Origin: Nocardia transvalensis NBRC 15921
Lineage (GTDB): Bacteria; Actinomycetota; Actinomycetes; Mycobacteriales; Mycobacteriaceae
Length of the DNA stretch: 64,000 nucleotides
Assembly: GCF_000308875.1 (NCBI RefSeq)
Contig: NZ_BAGL01000128.1
Location: forward strand, 248,001 to 312,000
Direction: 5' to 3'
Shown: positions 1 through 8,248 of the stretch, piece after piece
Position numbering within the stretch: the first letter of the stretch is position 1
Layout: each line of letters opens with the position of its first letter
Made by a program: the position numbers and the translations under genes
The notes under the pieces: model-generated
The model's database searches: none
What the model was told of the DNA's origin: nothing
The model's input: the letters and a program-made list of their open reading frames with translations, nothing else

Positions 1-936
1 GCTCGGCATCGGCCAGAGCCGCGGGCCCGCAACGGGTTCGGCGTCCAGTGTGTGCGTGCCGAGCAGCAGGTCCTTCGCCGAGAGTGGGCGGTGGGTGCGC
101 ACCGGCCGGGCGAAGCCGGTGCTGTCGGCGGTGCACGCCAAGTGCAGTTCGGCGCTCTCGCTGCGGCCGGATTCCGGTGGTTCGGCGGTGACGTGCCCGA
201 CGTAGACGAGGCGAGCGGCCCCCTCCCGCAGCGTCGCGCCGAGCCACGCGCGATCGAGGTCGGTGCGGCGGAAGGCGTCCAGGGGGTCGTCGACGCCCGG
301 CCGAAGCCGCTGTCCCGCGGCGTAGGTGGCGACACGTTCGGCCAGCGGCGCGTCGGCGCTCATCCGGCCGAGTACCGAGCCGAGCGCCGAATCGGCCCGG
401 AATCCCGGCACCCGGGGGTCGAGTACCGCCACCACCGGCAGGTCGCGGTCGGTGGCCCAGGTGCGGGCTGCGCGGCCGGGCGCGTGCACGACGCTCGCGG
501 GGGCGAGCAGGCTGACGTCGGCGATATCGATCAGCCGCAGGCTCGGATCCGGGGCGATGATCTCCCAGGGCACCTGCGCGACCCGCGGCGACGGTTGCAG
601 CCGGATGTGCGGGCGGATACCGCGCACGAGGAGTTCGTGCAGCTGGACGGCGAGCCCGTGCGGCAGGAGCGCGCGGCTGAGCGCCTGTGCCACTGCGTAT
701 TCCGCGTCACGGTCGGCGAACGGGCCGGTGGTGAGGGCGCGTTCCAGGCCGCCGGGAGTCGCGGGGTCGGGGAGCGCGGCGGTCAGGCGGCGCACGGCCT
801 CGTCGACGTCCGCGCCGGGCAGCATGCTCACCCCGCGGTGGGGGGTGCCGCCCGTCCAGTGCCAGGACATGTACAGGTCGCCCGCGTCGGCCATCCGTAC
901 GATCACCGTCGGTTGCCCGGCCGTCGTCTCGCTCAT
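1..936 (-). CDS. CHAT-domain (caspase-like) protein, 3' end cut by window edge
   Basis: About 312 residues are visible and the C-terminus is off the window. CHAT proteins are caspase/separase-fold cysteine proteases. The middle of the protein has the CHAT pattern VPWEII, then RLIDIADVSLLAPASVV. Near the edge come LVYVGHV, whose His matches the catalytic His of CHAT, and a Pro-Leu-Ser-Ala-Lys-Asp-Leu-Leu stretch that normally precedes the catalytic-Cys strand. That Cys should lie just beyond position 1 and cannot be checked. The start ATG overlaps the stop of the upstream TPR gene (ATGA), so it is the last visible gene of a tightly coupled four-gene operon. By analogy with other CHAT-TPR pairs the TPR partner may sense or regulate the protease; substrate and trigger are unknown. 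Confidence 0.8.
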   Translation of the reverse strand, partial: MSETTAGQPTVIVRMADAGDLYMSWHWTGGTPHRGVSMLPGADVDEAVRRLTAALPDPATPGGLERALTTGPFADRDAEYAVAQALSRALLPHGLAVQLHELLVRGIRPHIRLQPSPRVAQVPWEIIAPDPSLRLIDIADVSLLAPASVVHAPGRAARTWATDRDLPVVAVLDPRVPGFRADSALGSVLGRMSADAPLAERVATYAAGQRLRPGVDDPLDAFRRTDLDRAWLGATLREGAARLVYVGHVTAEPPESGRSESAELHLACTADSTGFARPVRTHRPLSAKDLLLGTHTLDAEPVAGPRLWPMPS

Positions 937-2453
937 GTCGGCACCACCCGATCCTCGCGCACCGCGCGGCCGTAACGCTGTTCGGCGGCGGTGATGTAGG
1001 CGTTCAACGCGATATGACCGTCCGGCGGCACCGAAAGTCGCGGTGGCGGGGCGACCGGCAGCCCGGCGGCCGCCGCCACCTGCGCCAGCGCCGAACCCAG
1101 GTGCAGGGGACCCGTTCCGTCCGCGGCATCGGCGGGCGTCGGCACGGGATCGAACGGCAGGGTCGCGGGCGCTGCGGGCGCGATGGCGTCGCGGTCGAGA
1201 GTGGTTCCCGCGCAGCGGGTCTCGATCAGGTCCGCGAGCAGCTGCCCGTCTCCGCACCGGGTGGCGAAGTGGAAGGCCAGCCGGAGCGCGGGCGCGGCCA
1301 TCTCGCGGTTCCACTGCTCGCGCTGGGCGCCGTTCGGGAAGCTGTAGCGCACCGCGTCGATGGCGATGGCGGAGGTGACGGCCAGATCGCGGGCCAGTGC
1401 GAGCACCTCCGGCGGCGGCGGGGTGACCGTATCGTTGATCACGACCTCCCACAGCGCCGCGTGCCAGAAATCGACCCGCGCGCACTGCAAGCCGAGGCCG
1501 CGCGCGGCGTAGATGTCGTAGGCGGCCGCGAGGTGCGCCTGGCCGTCCTCGATTTCGACCCGCGCGAAATACACGGTGGCCAAACGTATCCGGACGCCCG
1601 CCGCCTCCAGGACGGCGCCGGATCCCTCGAAATATTCGAGCGCCCGCCGATAGGTGCGCTCGACGTGGTCGAGGTCGCCGTGCCGTTCGGCGAGAAACCC
1701 CATCAGCTGCAACCCGAGACCGGCCCGGTAGCCGAGCCCGGCCTGCTCGAAATGTTCCTGCCCGGCCCGCAGATGTGGTTCGGCCTCGTCGTATCGGCCG
1801 AGGCGGGCGTACATCATCGCGAGCGTCTGCCGTGCTTCGGCGGTCCCGTTCACATCGCCCGCCGCCTCGAACGCGGCCGCGGCCTGATGCGCGAAATCGA
1901 GGCCGAGTTCGCCGCGGCCCGACTCGAAGTGGGCGGCCGCGAGATTGCTCAACGGGTGCCCCCGCAGCTGTGGCGCGAATCGGTCTGTGACGCTCAGTGA
2001 TTCGGTGGCCAGCTCGATCGCCCGGGCCCACCGGCCGCGATGCACCGTGACGGCGGTGAGCGAAACCAGGCAGGAGACGTGCAGCGTCGCGAATTCGTGG
2101 TGTCCCGCCACCAGTTCGCGCGCCCGTTCCAGGGCGTCCTGCGCGGCGTCGAGTTCGCCGGTGTGCTGCAATGCCTGCGAGTAGTTGATCAGGGTGGATG
2201 CCCGCTTCTCCACGGCGTCGTCCGGGATCTCGGTGAGCGCCGCGCGGAATCCGGCGAGCGCGCCGGCGTGGTCGCCGAGTTCGTCGCGCATACTCGCCGC
2301 ATTGATCAGGGCGCTCACCCGCACGCCGCCGCTGGTGGTGGCGACGGCGTGCTCGAAGAGGCGCAGCGCCTCGGTGGCCTCGCCGCGGCCGTAGGCGGCG
2401 GCGCCCTCGTGGAGCAGGTCGAGTCCGGGTGGCGGGGTGTCCTCGGTGGTCAT
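933..2453 (-). CDS. TPR-repeat protein, partner of the CHAT protein
   Basis: 506 residues. Residues from about 10 to 330 form back-to-back helical hairpins of about 34-40 residues with TPR signatures, for example GAAAYGRGEATEALRLFEHA, DEAEPHLRAGQEHFEQAG and LDHVERTYRRALEYFEGSG. The remaining roughly 170 residues are not recognisable repeats. There is no signal peptide or membrane segment, so it is cytoplasmic. It starts 1 nt inside the preceding gene's stop (TGATG) and its own stop overlaps the CHAT start (ATGA), so all three are translationally coupled. TPR scaffolds next to CHAT proteases commonly bind the protease or its activating ligand; that role is inferred from context. Confidence 0.85.
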   Translation of the reverse strand: MTTEDTPPPGLDLLHEGAAAYGRGEATEALRLFEHAVATTSGGVRVSALINAASMRDELGDHAGALAGFRAALTEIPDDAVEKRASTLINYSQALQHTGELDAAQDALERARELVAGHHEFATLHVSCLVSLTAVTVHRGRWARAIELATESLSVTDRFAPQLRGHPLSNLAAAHFESGRGELGLDFAHQAAAAFEAAGDVNGTAEARQTLAMMYARLGRYDEAEPHLRAGQEHFEQAGLGYRAGLGLQLMGFLAERHGDLDHVERTYRRALEYFEGSGAVLEAAGVRIRLATVYFARVEIEDGQAHLAAAYDIYAARGLGLQCARVDFWHAALWEVVINDTVTPPPPEVLALARDLAVTSAIAIDAVRYSFPNGAQREQWNREMAAPALRLAFHFATRCGDGQLLADLIETRCAGTTLDRDAIAPAAPATLPFDPVPTPADAADGTGPLHLGSALAQVAAAAGLPVAPPPRLSVPPDGHIALNAYITAAEQRYGRAVREDRVVPT

Positions 2454-3475
2454 CAGAAGTCGTCGTCCGCTGCGGCGGCGGCGATCTCGGCCAGTAGCGG
2501 CGCTCCTGGGGAGTCCGTTCTGTCCCGGGCCGACCGGAGTCGGCTCGTGGCGAAATCTCTGATCCGCTGTCGCGCTTCGGGCCCGTCGCCCGCCGGACTG
2601 CCCGACCGTACCGGAGCGGGACCTACTCCGGGAACGTAGACGTCGACGCTCGCGATGCCGTCCGCGGCTATGACGGTGGTGCCGCTCCAGGCGTCACCGG
2701 CCAGGGTCAGCGTGAGATCCACCGTGGCGGAGCCGGTGACGACGCGGGCGTGCGGATGGAGATGCGCGGGGACGGCGCGGCCGATTCGCGGGGCGGCCAC
2801 TGCGCGGACACCGAGGACAGTACGGCCGGAGTCCCTGGTGAGCTGCCAGGACACGGCATGTTCGGAGGCATCGAGTACGCCTGCCGGACAACGACGCCAA
2901 TCCCACCCGGCCGTCCCTGTCGCGAGGAGTAATCCGGGTGCGCCCGCCGTCGCGGGTCCGGCGGCCAGGGCGTAATCCTGCTGGACCGTCGCCGCGCGTT
3001 GCGAAATGCCTTGGGGCGGTATCGCATCGGGACCGTCGACGATCATCTCGCAGGAGTCGGTGAGGGCGGCGATATCCTGATCGAGAAGGTGCGGGTCGAG
3101 GGCCGGTATGCCGTCGATGGCCGAGGCGGGCCACCACTGCGCCGCCCAGTGCGCGTAGCCCAGCCGCCACGCGTCGTCGGCCGATCCCGGAAGTGCCGGG
3201 GCCACCGGGATTTCACCGGAGACACCGCCGTCGACGGCCAGCGCGACTTGTTCGCCGTAGAGTGCCCAGAGCCAGTCCTGCGCCGGCGCCGGGTCGTGCA
3301 GTACCGCGACCGGAATCCGCTCCCCGTCGAGGAGGCTCCACGACAGCTGCCCCCCGACCACCTCGAGGACCGACGTGCCGAGCACCGCCGTCGACTCCCT
3401 GACGGCCCGCGCACCGGTAGGGGAGAGGGTGATCACGCCGTCCGTGTCCCTGTGCAGGAATACCGTCCCGGGCAT
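2453..3475 (-). CDS. Unrecognised protein of the CHAT-TPR operon
   Basis: 340 residues, no family recognised. The N-terminal ~150 residues are rich in Trp and short beta-like segments (QLSWSLLDGERIPVAVLHD, AQDWLWALYGEQ, RLGYAHWAAQWWPAS). The middle (about 190-290) looks like an all-beta immunoglobulin-like or jelly-roll module with alternating hydrophobics (VTGSATVDLTLTLAGDAW), and the C-terminus is a charged helix. No signal peptide or membrane helix is visible. It overlaps both neighbours by one nucleotide (TGATG), so it is an obligate member of the operon. It could be a ligand-binding or substrate component for the CHAT protease, which is only a contextual guess. Confidence 0.7.
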   Translation of the reverse strand: MPGTVFLHRDTDGVITLSPTGARAVRESTAVLGTSVLEVVGGQLSWSLLDGERIPVAVLHDPAPAQDWLWALYGEQVALAVDGGVSGEIPVAPALPGSADDAWRLGYAHWAAQWWPASAIDGIPALDPHLLDQDIAALTDSCEMIVDGPDAIPPQGISQRAATVQQDYALAAGPATAGAPGLLLATGTAGWDWRRCPAGVLDASEHAVSWQLTRDSGRTVLGVRAVAAPRIGRAVPAHLHPHARVVTGSATVDLTLTLAGDAWSGTTVIAADGIASVDVYVPGVGPAPVRSGSPAGDGPEARQRIRDFATSRLRSARDRTDSPGAPLLAEIAAAAADDDF

Positions 3476-4869
3476 CAGCTGGCCCTCGATTCCGGCGAAG
3501 TATCCCTATCGGCAACGGAATTCGCGCTCAACGCCTTCTTCACTCTGGTCCGATGATCGAGGATCACCGACCGGGCCACCCCGTCCAGCAGATCCCAGAG
3601 TTCCCGGGCCTCCAGCACCGGCGCCTCGCGGACGTCGCGGCCGTGCAGGCGAACCCACAGCCGTCGCAGGTACGGCCGCCAGGGGCGGCGCAGGTCGGCC
3701 ACGATCACGGCGAGCGGGCCGGTGCGCTCGCCGGTGTCGTGTACGGCGAGCCGGCGGGCGTGCAGGACGTACGCCTCCCGCCGCCACCTGCCGTTGATCA
3801 TCCGATGCGCCGTGGTCGTGCCCGCTGAAAGACGCTGCGGCACTGGGGCAGGCATCGTCCCGATACTCGCGACCACCGTGACCGGGGCCGCGGCGGCGGT
3901 CGATTCGGTGAGGGGCGCGAGGCCGAGCGCCAGTTCCACCCCCGCGGCCGCCGTGACGCGCAGCGACTCGTGGAGCAGCGCCCACGGCGCGCAACTACGG
4001 GCGATTTCGGCGGTGACGAGGTCCGGAATGGTCGGCAGATCCGCCCGCTCGGTCGATGCCTGCAACACCGTGAAGACCCGCTCGTAGATCGTGCGATCGA
4101 ACGGGAGGCCCATGGTCGCGGTGGAGGCGGAGACGCCGAGCGCGGGCGCGGCGGGCAAGGGATGGACGGTGAGCCCGAGTTCTCGCGCCGAGGTCCCGGA
4201 GTCGTTGTGCCACAGATGAATACCCGACCCCGTACCCGCGTGTGCGGCGATCAGCGAGCGTAAGGCACGGGCGGCCACCTCACTCGTCGGCCGCGCGTCG
4301 GCGCACCCGTCGAGCAGCGTGGCCAAGGCGGCAGTGTGGTCTGCGTCGGGGCCGCTCGATGGCCGCCGCCGCCACGCCGTCTCGATCAGCGCCGCGAGGC
4401 CGGTGCTCGTGGCGTCGTCGGTGAGATGCGCCTGTAGGGCCTGCGTGGTCCGGCCCGCCGCGACGTGGTGGATCTCGCGCAGCGCCGCCGCGGCAACGTC
4501 GCCGTCGCGCGCCGGATCGGGGTGTCCCGACACCGTCGCGAGTTCGAAACACCGCTGGAAGTACAGATCCTGCGGATTGCCCTCGGTAATGCGCAGCGCG
4601 CGGCGAGCCTGCTTGAGGAGGGTGAACCACGCCGCGGTGGCCCGCAGGACGTCGGCCGCGGCATGCAGGCGGGCCGCGAGCAGGACCGCGCCGTCGGCGG
4701 TCACCATCGGGCCGGCGCAGGAGGGGTGCTGGACGGGCCGGATCACCAGCGGATCCAGGATCAGTTTGACGGTGCGGCGCAGGGGCCCGCCCTGGGCGCC
4801 GCTGAGGGCCGCCACGCCCTCGATTCCGCGCCACGCCTCGTCGAGCACCATGGCGCGCGGTCGTCGCAT
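3475..4869 (-). CDS. Unrecognised first protein of the CHAT-TPR operon
   Basis: 464 residues, no family recognised. The N-terminal half is mostly helical (ADVLRATAAWFTLLKQARRA, AALREIHHVAAGRTTQAL). The C-terminal half has beta-like segments and a basic patch (RRPWRPYLRRLWVRLHGRD). No catalytic signature, signal peptide or membrane segment is seen. It is the promoter-proximal gene; its stop overlaps the next start by one nucleotide. The 134-nt gap to the divergent lipoprotein gene must hold the operon promoter. As the first gene it could be the sensor or DNA/nucleic-acid-binding part of the module, but nothing in the sequence proves this. Confidence 0.7.
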   Translation of the reverse strand: MRRPRAMVLDEAWRGIEGVAALSGAQGGPLRRTVKLILDPLVIRPVQHPSCAGPMVTADGAVLLAARLHAAADVLRATAAWFTLLKQARRALRITEGNPQDLYFQRCFELATVSGHPDPARDGDVAAAALREIHHVAAGRTTQALQAHLTDDATSTGLAALIETAWRRRPSSGPDADHTAALATLLDGCADARPTSEVAARALRSLIAAHAGTGSGIHLWHNDSGTSARELGLTVHPLPAAPALGVSASTATMGLPFDRTIYERVFTVLQASTERADLPTIPDLVTAEIARSCAPWALLHESLRVTAAAGVELALGLAPLTESTAAAAPVTVVASIGTMPAPVPQRLSAGTTTAHRMINGRWRREAYVLHARRLAVHDTGERTGPLAVIVADLRRPWRPYLRRLWVRLHGRDVREAPVLEARELWDLLDGVARSVILDHRTRVKKALSANSVADRDTSPESRAS

Positions 4870-5003
4870 TCGGCCAGGTTAGCCGACTGTGACGGCCGGC
4901 GGAGAGCCGGAAACCTGGGATCGGTAGGCGGCCCGGCGTTCCTACGTTCTGTTCATCGGCCCGAACGCGGAGCCGGAAACGAGAGAGTGAAGGAACGACA
5001 ACC

Positions 5004-5534
5004 ATGAGCACCAAGCAGATTCGCGTCACCGCCGCCGTCCTCGCGGCCGGGCTCGCCCTGTTCACCGGCGCGTGCGGTGACGATTCGAGCGGTTCCACGC
5101 CGTCGCCGCAGACCTCCGCCGGTGCCCCGGGCCCTGCCGCCTCCGGCACATCCGTGGCGCTGGTCGACGGGAAGGCGTTGGACGGGAAGTTCGACACCAC
5201 CTGCGCCAAGCAGGGCGGTGTGCTCGCCCTGGCGCTGACCGACCTCGACAACGCCGTCTACGGCCGGCTCAGCGTCAGCGCCACCCTCTCCGACGACAAG
5301 ACCGTGCAGGCCGTCGGCATCGCGGGAAGTAAGGGCGGGTCGTCGGGCATGCCGTACGCCGTCGGCTACGGCAACGGCCAGCCCGGCGGCTCGGCCACCG
5401 TGGTCAAGGACGGCGACACGTACAAGGTCACCGGCGAGGGCGTGGCCGCGCCCGATATGTCGAACCCGACGGCCGCACCGGCCGCCGTGACGTTCGACCT
5501 CACCTTCGCCTGCACGACCGTCGTCAACGGCTGA
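5004..5534 (+). CDS. LpqH-family (19 kDa antigen-like) lipoprotein
   Basis: 176 residues. There is a basic start, a hydrophobic stretch and a lipobox LFTGAC with the modified Cys at residue 24, so it is exported and lipid-anchored. A Ser/Thr/Pro-rich linker follows. The ~120-residue domain has paired Cys (TTCAKQGG and FACTTVV) as in the mycobacterial LpqH/19 kDa lipoprotein family. The family is surface-exposed and immunogenic; its biochemical role is unclear. Start ATG has an upstream GAAGGA. The next gene begins 18 nt after the stop, suggesting a two-gene operon. Confidence 0.85.
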   Translation: MSTKQIRVTAAVLAAGLALFTGACGDDSSGSTPSPQTSAGAPGPAASGTSVALVDGKALDGKFDTTCAKQGGVLALALTDLDNAVYGRLSVSATLSDDKTVQAVGIAGSKGGSSGMPYAVGYGNGQPGGSATVVKDGDTYKVTGEGVAAPDMSNPTAAPAAVTFDLTFACTTVVNG

Positions 5535-5552
5535 CCCGGGAAGGAGCCCAGC

Positions 5553-6353
5553 ATGCGCACCACAGCACGGTTCGGAGCCGTCGCCTTCGCCGTCCTCGCG
5601 GTCGGCTTCTACCTCTGGCACGGCCTCACCTACACCGGCGGTCCGTACGAGCCGGGCGTCACCGCCTGGCTGAACGGCTTTCTCGCACTGCCGATCATCG
5701 CCCTCACCGGCGTCGCGATGACCTTCGCGTTCAGCGGCAACGGCGTGCTGTCGGCGCTCACCGGCCGCAACAGCGCCGAGTTCCGGGACGGGCTGCTCGG
5801 CATCGGGACCGTCACGTCCTTCCGGCAGACCGGGCTCACCGTCAACGATCAGCCGCAGCTGCGTATCGAATTCAGCGTCGAGGGCGCCGAGGGCGAGGTC
5901 TTCGACTCCGTCGCGAAGGCGATCATCCCGCTCACCGAACTCGGCCTGCTGCGGCCCGGTGTCGTGCTGCCGGTGCGCTACCTACCCGGACGCACCGACA
6001 AGGTGGAACTCGATCTGTCCGGTGACAGTGCGCAGGCCCAGCGGGCGATGAACGAGGCCATGATCCGCAAGGGCTTCACCACCGCGGCCAAGATCGATAT
6101 CGCCGGGCGCGGCGTCGCGGCGCAGGCGGTGGTGCAGTCGCTGTCGGTCCCCGGGGAGATCCGCGACGGGTACGCGCGAATCGAACTCGGGCTCGCCGTC
6201 ACCCGGCCCGACGGCAGCACCTTCACCACCCGCGCCGAGAAGTTCCTCCCGCCCTCGAGCGTCGCGAACGTTCAGGTCGGCCGGGTGGTGCAGGTGCACT
6301 ATCTGCCGGACGACGAGCAGGAGGTGGTGATCGCCATCCCGCTCAACGCGTGA
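5553..6353 (+). CDS. Membrane-anchored protein with two DUF3592-like modules
   Basis: 266 residues. Two N-terminal hydrophobic segments (about 8-25 and 40-60) are followed by a long soluble region with two similar beta-rich halves. Each half ends in a conserved phrase: PVRYLPGRTDKVEL near residue 150 and QVHYLPDDEQEVVI near the C-terminus. That internal duplication and the V-x-YLP motif are typical of DUF3592-like proteins of unknown function. It lies 18 nt after the lipoprotein gene with an AAGGAG ribosome site and is followed by a terminator-like hairpin, so the pair looks like a closed operon. Confidence 0.7.
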   Translation: MRTTARFGAVAFAVLAVGFYLWHGLTYTGGPYEPGVTAWLNGFLALPIIALTGVAMTFAFSGNGVLSALTGRNSAEFRDGLLGIGTVTSFRQTGLTVNDQPQLRIEFSVEGAEGEVFDSVAKAIIPLTELGLLRPGVVLPVRYLPGRTDKVELDLSGDSAQAQRAMNEAMIRKGFTTAAKIDIAGRGVAAQAVVQSLSVPGEIRDGYARIELGLAVTRPDGSTFTTRAEKFLPPSSVANVQVGRVVQVHYLPDDEQEVVIAIPLNA

Positions 6354-6361
6354 GGCCGGCC

Positions 6362-6396
6362 GAATCCCCCGGAGCCATTGCGATTCCGGGGGATTC
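6362..6396 (+). terminator. Stem-loop terminator after the lipoprotein operon
   Basis: Perfect 12-bp inverted repeat GAATCCCCCGGA / TCCGGGGGATTC with an 11-nt loop, starting 8 nt after the upstream stop codon. There is no U-tract, which is usual for high-GC actinobacterial terminators. Confidence 0.65.
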
Positions 6397-6434
6397 ACGG
6401 TGCGCGCTCCGGTCCGGGACCTAGGATTCGTCCG

Positions 6435-7679
6435 ATGACGATGTCCAGCAAACGGTCGGCGCACGCTCCGCACGGCTCCCCGATCGATCTCGAAGGCCCG
6501 CGAATTCCGTTGTACGCGAAGGAGTTCGCCAAGGACCCGCACAGCGCCTATCGCGCGATGCGGGAACGGTACGGGTCCCTGGTTCCGGTGGAGCTGGTGC
6601 CGGGTGTGCCCGCTACGCTGGTGATCGGCTACTACACTGCGGTGCGGATCTTCAACGATCCGGAGCGGTTCCCGGCCGACCCGCGCATCTGGCAGCAGAG
6701 CATCCCCGCCGGGTGCCCGGTGCTCCCGCTCATGCAGTGGCGGCCGAACGCCCGGCGCAACGACGGCGCCGCGCACACCCGGTACCGGCAGGCCATCGCC
6801 GCCGGCCTCGCGGATGTGAACCCGTACAGCATGCACGACACCGTGGAGCGGGTCGCCGTCCAGCTGATCAACTCGTTCTGCCAGGACGGATCCGCGGATC
6901 TGATCCGGCAGTACGCCTTTCCGCTCACCTTCGCCGTGCTGAACACCCTGATGGGGTGCCCGACCGAGATCGCGCAGCGGGCCGCCGCCGGGATGGCGGC
7001 GATGTTCGAGGGCGTCGACGCGGAGCGCGGCGCCGCGGCGCTCATCGAATCGCTGATGGAGCTGATCGAGCTGAAGCGAGCCGAGCCCGGCGACGACGTG
7101 ACGACGCGAATGATGCGGCACCCGGCCGATCTGAGCGAGTCCGAGATCGTGAACCAGGTGGCCACACTCTACGGGGCGGGCATCGAACCGCTGCAGAATC
7201 TGATCGTCAACGCGCTGAGCCTCATCCTCACCGACGAACAGTTCGGGGACAGCGTCGTGGGCGGCAGTCTCTCGACTCGTGACGCGCTCGACGAGGTCCT
7301 GTTCAACGATCCGCCGATGGCCAACTTCTGTTTCACCTTCCCGAAACAGCCGATGCTCGTCGACGATTTCTGGCTGCCCGCCCACCAGCCCGTCGTCATC
7401 AGCCTGGCGGGCTGCAACACCGATCCGGTGATCGGCACCGACCAGCACACCGGCAATCGCGCGCATCTGGCCTTCGGCGGCGGCCCGCATGTGTGCCCGG
7501 CCAGTTCGCTGGCCTACCTGATCGCCCAGGACGCCATCGATCAGTTGCTCGACGGTCTGCCCGAGCTACGCCTGGGCGTGCCGGCCGCCGAGCTGACCTG
7601 GCGCACAGGCGCGTTCCATCGCGCGCTGACCGCTCTGCCCGTCGTCTTCCCGCCCTCGCCGCCGCTGACTCCGGTGTAA
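6435..7679 (+). CDS. Cytochrome P450 lacking the ExxR motif (CYP157-like)
   Basis: 414 residues from ATG 6435, chosen over an in-frame ATG at 6378 because the extra 19 residues are not P450-like. The haem-binding loop FGGGPHVC is intact with Cys354 as the expected iron ligand. The I-helix reads LYGAGIEPL (245-253), with Glu-Pro in place of the usual acid-Thr pair. The K-helix reads ALDEVLF (284-290): Glu287 is present but the ExxR arginine is Phe290. Loss of ExxR is documented for the actinobacterial CYP157 family, which this resembles. CYP157 genes often sit beside a CYP154 in conservon operons; no conservon or ferredoxin gene is present here. Substrate unknown. Confidence 0.88.
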   Translation: MTMSSKRSAHAPHGSPIDLEGPRIPLYAKEFAKDPHSAYRAMRERYGSLVPVELVPGVPATLVIGYYTAVRIFNDPERFPADPRIWQQSIPAGCPVLPLMQWRPNARRNDGAAHTRYRQAIAAGLADVNPYSMHDTVERVAVQLINSFCQDGSADLIRQYAFPLTFAVLNTLMGCPTEIAQRAAAGMAAMFEGVDAERGAAALIESLMELIELKRAEPGDDVTTRMMRHPADLSESEIVNQVATLYGAGIEPLQNLIVNALSLILTDEQFGDSVVGGSLSTRDALDEVLFNDPPMANFCFTFPKQPMLVDDFWLPAHQPVVISLAGCNTDPVIGTDQHTGNRAHLAFGGGPHVCPASSLAYLIAQDAIDQLLDGLPELRLGVPAAELTWRTGAFHRALTALPVVFPPSPPLTPV

Positions 7680-7690
7680 CCGGCGCCGCG

Positions 7691-8158
7691 TCACAGCGGC
7701 CTCGGTTCACTCCGGGCGGAACCGGGGTGCAGCGCGGATCGGGCGCTCGTCAGCGCGTCGCGGAAGGCGTCGATCTGGGGGCCGGTGAGGTCGGCGAGCA
7801 TGCGGCGCTCGATCGCGGTGGCGGCGGCGTCGTAACGGTCGACCAGGTCGCGGCCGGCCGGGGTGAGGTGTATCAGGACCTCGCGGCGGTTGTGCGGGTT
7901 GGCGATTCGGTGGACGAGGCCGCGCTGCTGGAGCGGGCGCAGCATGTCCGCCATCGACTGCGGCGTCACGAACGAATCCCGTGCCAGCTGGGCCGCGGAG
8001 ATGCCGTCGCGGCGGATCAGCACGGTCAGCGCCGTGTACTGCGGTGTCGTCACGCCCGAGCCGCGCAGCATGTCGTCCAGGTGCGCGCGGATCGTCAGCT
8101 CGAGTCGTTTGACCAGATACAACAGGGAGGGCGCCCCGGCGGAGCCCGGTGTACTCAT
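7691..8158 (-). CDS. MarR-family regulator, probable hydroxycinnamate repressor
   Basis: 155 residues with the winged-helix MarR fold: dimerisation helices at both ends, recognition-helix region SAAQLARDSFVTPQSMADML and wing LVHRIANPHNRREVLIHLT. It is transcribed divergently from the hydroxycinnamoyl-CoA hydratase-lyase gene, with 90 nt between the start codons. In Rhodococcus and other bacteria MarR-type regulators (CouR/FerR class) repress p-coumarate or ferulate genes and release DNA on binding the CoA thioester. That assignment is inferred from position and from an inverted repeat in the shared promoter region. The stop lies 11 nt from the convergent P450 gene's stop. Confidence 0.85.
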   Translation of the reverse strand: MSTPGSAGAPSLLYLVKRLELTIRAHLDDMLRGSGVTTPQYTALTVLIRRDGISAAQLARDSFVTPQSMADMLRPLQQRGLVHRIANPHNRREVLIHLTPAGRDLVDRYDAAATAIERRMLADLTGPQIDAFRDALTSARSALHPGSARSEPRPL

Positions 8159-8179
8159 CGCATCGGTCCGATCTACGGA

Positions 8180-8208
8180 TTGACAGGAATCCGATGGTAT
8201 CGGAGGAT
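8180..8208 (+). promoter_or_regulatory. Promoter with embedded operator for the hydroxycinnamate genes
   Basis: TTGACA at 8180-8185 is a consensus -35. A weak -10 (GAGGAT, 8203-8208) follows after 17 nt. A perfect inverted repeat TCCGAT-GGT-ATCGGA (8190-8204) fills the spacer, the classic place for a repressor operator. A second small repeat (CAGG-AAA-CCTG, 8218-8228) lies just before the ribosome site. MarR binding here is inferred. Confidence 0.6.
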
Positions 8209-8248
8209 ATTAATCATCAGGAAACCTGTTGGTTAGGCAGGAGTCGTT

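Noticed and set aside
8220..8233. AAC-N2-GTT core before the ech gene as a KstR box
   Set aside because: The outer T and A of the TNNAACNNGTTNNA consensus are both missing, and the gene belongs to aromatic, not steroid, metabolism.
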